Origin: Rhipidocladum racemiflorum
Lineage: Eukaryota > Streptophyta > Magnoliopsida > Poales > Poaceae
DNA: 64,000 bases
NCBI GenBank assembly: GCA_036346355.1
Contig: CM070576.1
Location: 17,343,558 to 17,407,557 of the forward strand
Direction of reading: 5' to 3'
The translations under genes and the position numbers were made by a program. This document shows positions 33,665 through 44,100 of this stretch, one piece after another. The notes under the pieces were generated by a model, which saw only the letters and a program-made list of their open reading frames with translations, made no database searches and was not told the origin of the DNA. Every line of letters starts with the position of its first letter. Position 1 is the first letter of the stretch.

Positions 33665-35997
33665 ATGAAGTCTCTCATACCTCCAGCCATTCTTCACGTC
33701 ATTCTCCTCTGCACCATCCAAATCCAGTACCTTCTCCACTACATCCTCGTCTCCCTGCCATCCCCCTTGACATCATCGCCGTCGCCGTCGTCATCGCCAT
33801 CGTCGATCGGTACCTCTTTTCTCTTTTACGCGCACCGTACCTCTGTTAATCGATTGATCCTGTCATCGCGTAATCGTGTATATATATGTTAGTATATATA
33901 CGTATAGGTTAGGCGGATGTATTCTGTAGCGTGCGCCTATACATGTCTACATGTAGCTATACTTGGTCGATTCACCTGTGGATATAGTCGCGCGTAGATA
34001 TACTCAGTTGCTACGCATGTAAAAATATATATCGTAGCATATTGATTCGATACTCTCTGTTATTAAACGCTAGCAGTATGTATACGTGTGGATATATTCG
34101 TCGGATCTGCATAGGAATATTCGGCCGATTCGCAAGTATAAATTTTCTATATGCGTTTATACGGTTATATTAGGAAGAATACGTGTTTAAATACGCAAAT
34201 TATAATTTTGTTTCGGTTCCTCACGTGTTCTAGCCGAACAGAAGTATATACATATACAATGAATAGTGCCATGCAAGAAAAAGCTAGTTGTACATGCACA
34301 TTTCTAGAATTTGCAAAATTTGTCTTTTTCACTACAAATTCGTTTTAAGTTCAAATCTCTTGCAACAAATTTTGTTAATTAGTAAAAACTAATACCTTTC
34401 TACAGTAATTTTTATGAAATTTTATAATCAAATCTATACTGTTAAATTATTTGCGGAACGTCCAAACTTATGAATTTTGTAGGTCGTAAACTATACGTCC
34501 AAAAATGTCCAAATAAATTTTATAAATCTTAGAAAATACTAAACTGATTATCTAGAAGTTTTCATGAAATTATAACCTAGTTTGATTTGTAGTATTTTTC
34601 TGCATGTGTGTCGTATGTTGATTTGCGTGTTTATTTGGTTCTTTAACTGTTGCGCGTAGACGTCGAACTGTGTGAGGGTGTCGATTTCGAGGAGCCAGCT
34701 CAAGATCAGGATCTAGACCAACACCAGCTAATCTTTGAAGGCAAGTTATGCTTTTACCATTTTGTTCCCATGTTTTTAAAATATTAGTTTGTTTTAAATT
34801 ATGCATGCTAATTTAATTATAATGTGTTCAAGTAATTTGGGATTAGATAATTACCCCTTGGTAGTGTCACCTTGTCCATAATACTTGTATGCCAATAAAT
34901 CCTTTGTCACCCTAGGTTACATTATATATGTTGGTTAATACTAATCACCAGAATTGGGTAGTTAGAACGTGGTAGTTCTGCTTAGCCATGCCATTCGAGC
35001 TAATGACACAAATTTTGAAGTAAGCTGAATACTGACTATTGAACTATGGAACCTGTTTTGCAAGAATGTGACATGTGTTGTTGATAAGTTGTTGGCACAT
35101 GGTGCATGGTAATCAACCGGGTGGGAAAATGGATTAGACTGTGGCAAGTGGCAAGTGATCAATAGGGGGGCCGATGTGGCACTTGGGAGAGATGTTGAAT
35201 TTGGTTTTGTGAACTTTGGGTAGTCTTGCCACGGTCAACCTAAGGACTTAACCTTGCAAGCCTTTGAACTGGGCCTAACATACAACCACATGTCTGGAGT
35301 GGGACAGACCTAGTTGAGTACGATTCCGAAGTCTTAGCATGTGAGACCTCAGGTGGTTTTTGTATCTGTAAATGTGGAAAGAAGGGTGTAGTGTTTACCG
35401 ATTGGTCTTACATCTCTTCAATGGTATACGTTGGCCCTGTACTTCCGCTCCGCAAAAGGGAAGGGACAGCGGGAACTATACCGGGAGGTACGCATGCGAG
35501 GATAGAGGTTTCGGAAAGACTTTGTTATGGTTACTCGCCCATGTGGTGTTTAACTATATCGTGTGGGTAAAGTGTATAACCTCTGCAGAGTGTACAAACT
35601 ATTCGAATAGCCGAGTCCACGGTATTGGACATCGCTCGGGGATTACAGTCAAGGGTTAGACTTTATTAAAAATGTGGTTGGGATAAAAGATGAAGTTGAT
35701 GGAAGTATGGATTAGGATGTGGGAATGCTTTTACTTAATTTTTAGAAAAGTTATTGTTACATTATTTGTTTTTACCGCTTTTGAATCTATTTATGCTACT
35801 TGTTCAATGCTGCTTTACTGCAAAATAAACCTGTTAAGCCATTCCATTGGAATAAGCCTGGCATGTAGTCTATTAGGTTGCATTCTGTGCATAGCTTGTT
35901 GAGTACCAATGTACTCACCCCTTCAAAAATCACAACACCAGAAGAAGAGGATCTGCAAGCCAATGATGAGGAGCAGAACGGAGAGGCGAACAACTAG
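33665..35997 (+). CDS. Candidate three-exon small protein inside the LTR of gypsy element A
   Basis: Predicted exons: 33665-33809, 34660-34740 and 35942-35997. Exon 1 starts at an ATG and encodes 48 residues: a hydrophobic N-terminus (IPPAILHVILLCTIQI) and a Ser/Pro run. It ends ATCG|GTACCT. Exon 2 follows GCGTAG, is 81 nt long, and ends GAAG|GCAAGT, a near-perfect GC-type donor. Exon 3 follows ACACCAG and ends in TAG. All junctions are in phase 1 and give a 93-residue product. The part from exons 2 and 3 is strongly acidic, with about 17 Asp/Glu and no Lys or Arg. The same exon 2 and 3 structure occurs in two other LTRs of this window. It would be translated from a spliced leader of the element's own RNA. 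No homologue is known to me and function is unknown. Exon 1 is the least certain part. Confidence 0.45.
35901..35916 (+). promoter_or_regulatory. Conserved LTR hairpin, gypsy element A
   Basis: GAGTAC-CAAT-GTACTC, followed by ACCCC, 25 bp before the predicted exon 3. Confidence 0.7.
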
Positions 35998-36279
35998 GGG
36001 CAAGCCAAGTCAGTTGCCTGTGGCATACTGAGGTGCCACGAATAATTTTTATTCCGCTGCTATTTGTTTACTCTGAACTCAGCCCTGCGTGGCTTAATAT
36101 TGTAAGGCTGACCTTAAGGTCTTAACGATTTTTATATGAGTTGAATACTTTATTATTATTATTTCCGCTATGTATGTGTGATGGTATTCATCTCTGTTGT
36201 ATCTGTGAGCACCAGCGTGGTCCTGGACTGGTGTATCACACAGAGTGTTCAAAATTCAAATTCCGGGCGCGACAGGAGG

Positions 36280-36292
36280 TGGTATCAGAGCC
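36280..36292 (+). promoter_or_regulatory. Primer binding site of gypsy element A
   Basis: TGGTATCAGAGCC, five bases after the LTR end, as in element B. Confidence 0.9.
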
Positions 36293-36858
36293 ATAGTGAC
36301 TGTAGGTTTTGACCCTAGATAGTCTGGCCGTTTTTAGAAGATTCATAATTATTTTCTAAAGAGAAAATTTAACTGGAAAGAATAATAAGTTCTTGACTTA
36401 TCTTATTCTTCTATTCTCCCCCCTTTGCTGAAAATTTCTATCTTTCCCCACTGGTTTAAAGGGAAATCTTACCTAAGCCATTCTGAATAGTTAACGATGT
36501 TCTACACTTAAGGAGTAAGTACTGGGTATCGCTTCTAACCTTGAAGATCGTGAAGTGAGGAATCATCGAGCTCGAAGAGAAGTGGATCGATGAAGTGTTT
36601 TGAAGCTTGAAGAACCAGTGCTTTAGTCAGTTGAGATCCATGTGCGAGAGTCGCGTCTCCTAAGATAAGAGTGTTACCTTTTAGATGCTGGATTATTGTG
36701 TGCTTAGGAAATTTGGAGGTTCTTTGATTGCTGAGTGTGCAGTATGTGTTGCATAGCTTTTAGGCTTGGATAAGCAACCATACCAAGTTATTATTAATGT
36801 TTGTATAAGTTGTTGGGTTAAACCTGTTTCCCCGCAATAGGATTCTTGAACCTCATCT

Positions 36859-38256
36859 ATGCTTTTTCCCTCTTACCTAAACATTGGAATGATCAACAGA
36901 TGGAAACGACCAACTGCAGTGGTGATTCCGAGGCCGTTCAAGTCCGTACAGTTGCTACCACTAGTGTTAGTGACAAAGCCGATTGTGACCAAGCACCGAG
37001 CCGTATTGGATTGTGGCCGTAGAGTAGTGTCTGTAGAGAACCCAGACGGAGAAAAAGTGGAATTTCAAGCAACCTCAATCCGAGATGGAAACCTACCGGT
37101 CAACAGCATGAAGACTGTCAGTCTAGAAGGTGTGCCAGTGGTAAAAGAGTTTCCAGATGTTTTTCCCAAAGACCTGCCTGGTATGCCACCGGACAGAGAA
37201 ATTGAGTTCGTTATCGAGCTGGTGCCTGGCACAGCTCCGATCGCGAAGTGGCCTTATAGGATGTCCATAGAAGAACTAGTGGAAATGAAGAAGCAAATTG
37301 AAGAACTCATGGAGAAAGGTTTTATCAAACCGAGTTCATCTCCATGGGGAGCACCGGTGTTGGTTGTCAAGAAGAAAAACGGAAGTTTCAGAATGTGTAT
37401 AGATTATCGCGCACTCAACGAGGTGACGCTAAAGAACAAATATCCTTTGCCTAGGATAGATGATCTTGTTGATCAGTTAAGAGGAGCCAGAGTCTTCTCT
37501 AAGATAGACCTTCGATCCGGATACCATCAATTAAAAATTCGGACCGAGAACATACCAAAGACAGCTTTTTCGTCAAGGTATGGGCACTATGAATTCACAG
37601 TTATGTCCTTTGGATTGACCAATGCCCCGGCCTATTTCATGAACATGATGAACAAAGTATTCATGGAATATTTGGATAGGTTTGTTGTCGTTTTCATTGA
37701 TGACATCCTAGTCTACTCCAGAACAGAAGAAGAGCATGCGGAACACCTAAGGATGGTTTTGGAAAAGTTAAGAGAAAACCAACTATATGCAAAATTTAGT
37801 AAATGTGACTTCTGGAAAAAGAAGGTGGAGTTCTCGGTTCATGTAATGACTGCCGAAAGAGTAGCTGTCGATCCGAAGAAAGTGGAGGCAGTGTTACATT
37901 GGGAGCAACCAAAGTCAGTCACCCAGATAAGAAGTTTTCTTGGAATGGCCGGATATTACCGTCGGTTCATTGCGGGTTTTTCATCAATTGCAAGACCTCT
38001 TACGCAATTGTTGAAAAAGGAGAAAAAGTTTGTATGGACGCCAGAGTGCGAAAAGAGTTTTCAGGAACTAAAGAAGCGTCTAACCTCGGCACCTGTCGTA
38101 GTGTTGCCGGATGTTAGGAACAGCTTTGACATTTACTGTGATGCTTCGCGTCAAGGAATTGGGTGTGTTCTGATGCAAAATGGAAAAGTAGTGGCTTACG
38201 CTTCGAGACAGTTAAGACCACATGAGCAGAATTACCCAACTCATGACACGAGTTAG
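36859..38256 (+). pseudogene. Gypsy reverse transcriptase-RNase H, element A
   Basis: This is the longest open gypsy frame here, 465 codons. After about 30 non-pol residues derived from the leader and the deletion junction come HRAVLDCGRR, EFPDVFPKDLPG, and the reverse transcriptase with FRMCIDYRALN, YHQLKI, and the catalytic FIDDILVYS. RNase H begins with FDIYCDASRQG and VAYASRQLRPHEQNYP. The Met at 36859 lies in the leader and is not the ancestral start; gag ATG context (cagATGG at about 36896) survives in another frame. The frame ends at 38256 through an indel just before the ELAAVV block. RNase H sequence continues in the next frame with YTDHKSLKYIF at about 38320. The catalytic residues are intact, so the sequence looks young, but no complete polyprotein can be made. 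Confidence 0.85.
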
Positions 38257-38841
38257 GCTGGCTTTGTAGTGCGCCCTTAAAATATGGCGCCACTATCTTA
38301 TTGGAAACCGATGTGAAATATATACTGACCATAAAAGCTTAAAGTATATATTCACCCAATCGGATCTTAATATGAGGCAAAGAAGATGGTTGGAGTTAAT
38401 CAAGGATTACAACATCGAGATCCACTACCATCCGGGAAAAGCAAATGTAGTGGTTGATGCTTTGAGTCGGAAAAGTCACAGCTTGAACTTGATGGTTGTA
38501 GAACATCAGTCTGACTTATCTAAAGAGCCTTAGAAGCTAAGATTGGAGATCGTACCTAGCGGATATCTAGCTACTATGGAAGTAAAACCGACTCTAGAAG
38601 AGCAGATCATGGAAGGTCAAAAGGATGACGATAAGATTCTCAGGATCAAATCCAAGATGGAAGAGGGCTTAGCCAAGGACTTCAGAGTAGATGAGCAGGG
38701 TACCTTGTGGATGAAAAATAGAATATGTGTACCTCATAAACCTGAGTTGAAGCAGTTGATACTTGAGGAACCGCATGATTCCAAATACTCAATTCATCCA
38801 GGAAGTGCAAAAATGTACCAAGACCTCAAAGAAAGATTTTC
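38257..38841 (+). pseudogene. End of RNase H and integrase zinc-finger region, element A (truncated)
   Basis: After the frameshift the sequence encodes RQRRWLELIKDYN, HYHPGKANVVVDALSRKS, a stop near 38531, then an open piece (38543 on) with EEQIMEGQKDDDKILRI and PGSAKMYQDLKERF. The match with element B stops at ERF (38841), where unrelated sequence begins, so the integrase core and C-terminus are lost. Confidence 0.8.
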
Positions 38842-40440
38842 CAACTTCAAAAAACAATTTAAACCATAATAGTAGTAAAAGCGAGAACTCATTTAATTTA
38901 TCATGTAGTCATTGCAAAAAATAGCTTAAAACACAAGTGAAGAACATAATAGAAAGCAACAAAACTCATTGCCAATCTTTGTAAAATATGAACTTCTGAA
39001 GTTCATTGGATCTGGTTCTGATTTACATAGTAGAATCTATCTAGTCGCCATTTAGCAACATAATGATAATAGTATGTAGGCCTTATGATTTGCTCCATAA
39101 GTAATGAGATGCACTGCTTATTTCTTAACAATTAGAAACACACAACCTTTGGTAAAGTAAGTATAATTAACTCAGAGCAACGAGCAAAAGGAGAAAAAAA
39201 AGAAGGCGTCAGGAGAAATACCGAGGTGGAATAAAGAAATCAAGGTACCAACAAGGCAAAAAAGCGTTGAGATTATAATAGCTCTATCCAAAATAAGAAG
39301 TAAATTCCAATTCTCAAAAAGTTAGAAGACCATGCATTGATCTTGGATTTGCCCAATGGTAGTGATCAACGGTAAATGCTATAAGCCCACATAACAATAT
39401 TCCAGCATAGGTAAGCAGCTAGATATTTCAATATGAAAACCTAACAATGCTTTACATCTTTTAGAATTACTAATGTATTTTTTCAGAACTAGCCGCTCAG
39501 TAGCAAAAAAAAAAATTCAATGCTACAGTACCACGTGGTACTGTAGCACCACAAAAGCAGCTCTCTTATGGAGTTGCTTCAGTGCAGCTCCCCCGCATTG
39601 CTACACTTGCCGGTGCAGCGCTCCGATCCCGCACGGCAAGGACTATTTCTACTAATACATTTATGCGGGTGCTAGTTCTGCAAAAAAATATTTTTTTACG
39701 AGGCTAGTACAGTGAAAAACTCTCTACCGTTGAGGGATGTGGAGTTGGTGGAAATTTTACTCCAGCAAGGACCAATGTGATTGGACATCCTAACAATGGG
39801 GACACAATTATAAGAGGCCAGATTAGACCTTGTGGAAGGCAAGTAGGCCCACAGAATCTTGGGTGGCATCCTATTTGATTCAATTCATGCTTATCTTCTG
39901 TGTTTCTAGACGGCGTCATTCTGATCCTCGGAAACTCTTGGTAGGAAGGAAACACCTAGTGCTAGTTTTAGCACGCGACATTGTTGTAAATAAGGCACAG
40001 AAAATTAAGAAATAGGAGAATTTTACCCGAAAAATCTTTGTAGAAAAAACTATAGATGTATAAAGACAATTTTACTACATGAAAAATATTTACAATGAAG
40101 CTCTTGCTCTTGCTATGGACTACAAAGGCATATTTATGCTGGAACATAACAGACTCCATGTAGGAGTAGATTTGAGCTGGATTATGAAATGAATTCATGT
40201 CACAATCAACTTCAACAATGTCCATCTTGCGACGAATTCCTCTTGTACCCAAAATATGAAATGACTCTTCTCGAAACAATTCATCATAAACACCTTATGT
40301 AAATGATCAGGTATTTCATAGGAAAACAAAGGACATTTGTGTCAAATATCATTACATTCCAGGTGTCATTGCTCAAGGTGGCATTGAAGTCAGCAAGATA
40401 AATACCCATGATAATCTAGCTGACTATTGCAGAACATTGT
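38842..40440. other. Spacer between the two Del/Tekay-like elements
   Basis: Mostly unassigned AT-rich sequence. It contains the second copy of the dispersed hairpin repeat (39484-39680). No gene seen. Confidence 0.45.
39484..39680. repeat. Dispersed hairpin repeat, copy 2 (inverted relative to copy 1)
   Basis: Runs from CAGAACTAGCCGCTC to GGGTGCTAGTTCTG, so the ends are inverted repeats. It has the same central palindrome (GTGCTACAGTACCAC and its inverse near 39520-39550). T- and A-runs flank it. Confidence 0.6.
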
Positions 40441-40994
40441 TGCAACACCCCAATTTTTGTTTGCCATGAATTTAAATGGTACTTTGCATTTTTGAGAATT
40501 TTTGGAATTTTCTGGAGTTTATTAGGATTTATTTGGATTTAATTTGAATTTATTCCCTTTTTACATAATTAAATAATTAAAAGTTTTAACTAAAATTTTG
40601 TTGGAAATATTTTATGCGAGTCCAAAATGTCCTAAAATATTTTCCAGAATTTTTCTGGAATTTTTCTGAATATTTTTCTATTTTTCTCGGTTTAATTGAA
40701 TTTCTAGAAATTAATTTATTATTTAATCGCTGGAAAAAGGATCGACTCGGTCGGGAACTGTTCACGCAACTAAGCCCGAACCGCACCCAAACCAGGCGAA
40801 CCCTAGATCGTGTGTCGTTCATTTCCGATCAAACGGCTGCGAGCCGTGACGTGTCGCGTAGCGCTGCGAGCCGCCGGATCGTGCCGCGTGGACGGCCAAG
40901 ATTGCATCTGCTTCCCCGAATCCAACTTGGACTGCGCCGCCGTGCGGTTTTCGAGTAGGTTAGGGTTTCGCGGATTTTGTGGACCCTGAGGCGG

Positions 40995-41002
40995 TATTTA
41001 AT
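40995..41002 (+). promoter_or_regulatory. TATA box in the 5' LTR of element B
   Basis: TATTTAAT in a GC-rich setting, conserved as ATATTTAAT near 59500 in the 3' LTR. Transcription would start shortly after, giving a leader that contains the exon-like segments. Confidence 0.55.
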
Positions 41003-41151
41003 GAGTTGACCCCGCGGTTGTTTTCCCCTTTTCCTTGCGTGCATGTTGCCCCGAGTTCCGTAGCCCGAGCCGCCGTCGTTGTAGCGCAATCTCTCACTAG
41101 AGTTGCCTAGGGTTCCGCTGTGGCTTTTGGTTCATTCCGACGCCGTCGAGG

Positions 41152-44100
41152 ATGTTCTGCCGCCGTGCTGCCCAGATCCGTGACCCCCGCGTCAAGGCGA
41201 ACCCGTGCGCACCACTCACCTTGCCGAAGGACGCTCTAAACGCCGTCGGTTAGGTCTTCATCCCCATCTCCGGAGGCCGAGCCTCGCCGCGACATTAGCT
41301 GGAGCCCTGAACTTCAGCAGCCGTCGGATCTTCATCGTTTGGTTCGGGTAAATCCAAGTATCCCGATCCCTGTAGAGACTTAGATCTATTCTGGACCATT
41401 ATATCTAGATCCGAGGGTGTAGATGTCGCCACGTAGCCCGCAATCGCCATGGACTAGATTGGATCCGAACCATAGGATTTACCTTGAATGGCGTAGATTG
41501 ATCCTTGTAGATGCGGTTAGATCGAATCTCAGCCGTTGGATCGATATTGGACGGTTTACATTGAGTTGGGTAGTACCGTTTAAACCCACTCTTGACCGTT
41601 AGATCCAAATCGGAAGGCCTACGGTATGCCACGTGTCACATGCCGGGTCCATCCGCGTCGCGCTCAACCGAGTCGACGGATCTGATCCGGGCCGTTGGCT
41701 TGAAAACGAACGATTAGGATCGCACCGAAGCCGAACTAATCGCAGCGTGCCACGTACGCGCGTGGAGCCGCACCTTGCACACGCACGTGAGTCGCTGACA
41801 CGGCGGGCCCGAATGTCAGCCGCACGAGCGGGAGGTCGCTGTCAGGTGGGACCCACGTGTCAGCCGCACTAATCCATGCGCCGGTCGGGTTCACCGTAGA
41901 CCAAGCCGAACACGTGGACCGAGCCCGTGCACCGAGCCGACGTGGACGCACTAGAGCGTGCCACGTGGCATGGTGACGTCAGCATGACGTCATCAGGGAC
42001 GCCAGCCAAGCTGACGTTAGCAAGTACACGTGGCACTCTGTGGTGCTGACACGTGTCAGGGCTGACGTCATAATTAATTTCCGAAAAAGAAAATATTTAT
42101 TTAATTCGGTTTATTCTTTTTAAATATAAATTGAAACTTCAAATGCATAATAACTTTTGCGTTTTAACTCCGATTGAGGCGAATCTAGTTTCTAATTTTT
42201 TATAAAATTGAGCTCTATTTAATGGTGAATTTTATTTAATTTTTGGACATGGGTTTTTCTATGTTTTTATTTATTTGGTGTTTATTTATCCGTTACGAGT
42301 AGACGTTAAAGTGCCCGAAGGCTTCGAAGGTGAAGTTTTGACTCAGGAGCAAGTGCAAGAGCCTGAACCAGTACTTTTTGAAGGCAAGTTATGCTTTGAT
42401 CATATTGCTCCTATTTTTGGGAAAATTAGTTTGATTTAAATTATTGCATGCTAGTTTAATTAGATATTGTTTTAATTATTTCTGGGAATTAGGTAAATGC
42501 CAAATTGCAGTATGACACCTTGACTATTTAATTATGTGCCATGAACCCTTGTCACCCTAGTTGGGGATCATATTAGTTGGTCATTATTAAATTGCCAACA
42601 TTGGGTATTTAGACCGTTGTTGTATATTGCTTAGACCTGCTACGTAAACATGACATGATTTTGGACAATAAATGTTAATGTTGACTTAATGAGATATTGA
42701 ACCTGTTTTTGAGAAGTATCATGTGTTGTGATGTTGATGATGGCACATGGTGCATGGTAATCAAATGGGTTTGATAAATAGATTTAGACCAGGGCAAGCG
42801 GCAAGAACGATCGGGTGGGCCATGAGTGGCATCGGGAAAGTCGTTTTGGTTCTTCGGGCAGTCTTGCCCTGGTCACCCTAAGGACTTAACCTTGCAATTG
42901 TAACATCCCCAATTTTCGGTTTCTGCCAAAAGTTAATTAAAAATAATTAAATTTTCAATTTGGATTTTCATCGGTCTTCTATTTAACCTGGCAGCCTTAT
43001 CCTTCCAAAATTGGAGTTCAATCCTTCATCGTCCGAAAAGTCAAATTTCCAAATTTCGGTCTCTACCCGAAATTTCACCCGAGTTCCAAAATGCTCCAAA
43101 AATCCCAAAACCTATTGCATTAGGTTCCAAATATTCCAAAAACATTTTGGGAATTTTCCCAAGATTTTTGGAAACTCTCTGGTATTTTATCGCTCGCGGT
43201 CTTTCATTAAATGCCCCTTATTCATCCTGGAATTTTCTAAATTCCAAACTTCATCCAAAATCAGTGAAACCAATTTTATTGTGTTCCAAATATTCCCTAG
43301 TATTTTTAGGAATTTTTCTGGGATTTTTAGATCCTTTTTGCTATTTTATCTCGCGCGCCATTGTTTTTGCACTATTCAAATTCTAGCCAATAGGAGAGCG
43401 CCACATGGTGGATACTGTAGCGTTGTGGTACTGTAGCATCGTAGTTACTGTTGCTCCATCTTCCCCACGATCGATCTGTTAATAGAGAGGAGCTCGTTTC
43501 TTCCAGTCATGGCTTTCAAGGTTTCCACTACCATAACTTCTCCATTAATCCACCAAATCGCGATCCGTCAGTTGCGTTGGAAAGATATCGACGAGGAGAA
43601 CCCGTTCCCACTGTCCATTCATCTTCAATCCCACCGGAGATGTCTCAATCATCCACAAACCGAATTGCCTTCAAACCTCCATAACTTGGTCGTTTCTCCA
43701 CGAATCGATGTGCTTCCACCTCTCAACGCTTCGTCCCAGAGTGCTCTACCCCGTGCTCACTTTCCCCCCTAGCCACCCCTCTCCATCTCGCCGGAATAGT
43801 GCAAAAACCAACAGTGGGTATCCTCCGTCGACGTCGCCATGTCATCTTTTGTTCTAGTGAGCCAAACTCAAATCCGATCGCGTCGTCGTGTTCGCGTCAT
43901 CCCCACGAGCAAAAGCCCTCAACCAATTTCACTTTTCTTTGCAGAACGGCAACGAATTTTGCGGTCAAAGTTGACGATTGGAGCTCCGTTCTTTGCCAAT
44001 TACTTTCAATCTTCTGAGTTCCTCGCGAATCCGACCACACCGTTGGATTCATCTCGTCGAGTCCTACACGGTGCTCATCTCCTTTTCGCAAATACATTCT

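Larger units (their letters stand above)
32775..36274 (+). repeat. 5' LTR of gypsy element A (start missing)
   Basis: The right end ...GGGCGCGACA is set by the primer site. Blocks shared with the LTR of element B and with the solo LTR include the hairpin GAGTAC/GTACTC, the exon-like segments, and ATTCGAATAGCCGAGTCC near 35600. It contains the tRNA-like insertion at 33437-33516. Confidence 0.8.
32775..38841 (+). mobile_element. Del/Tekay-like Ty3/gypsy element A, gag and protease deleted
   Basis: On the plus strand: part of a long LTR (to 36274), primer binding site, short leader, then reverse transcriptase and RNase H, and the beginning of the integrase region, where it is cut at 38841. The LTR start is missing, with the LARD-like element at its place. 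Coding sequence is clearly related to element B (40441 onward). Gag and the protease are absent: the leader up to about 36897 joins directly to sequence that corresponds to position 50150 of element B. Confidence 0.85.
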
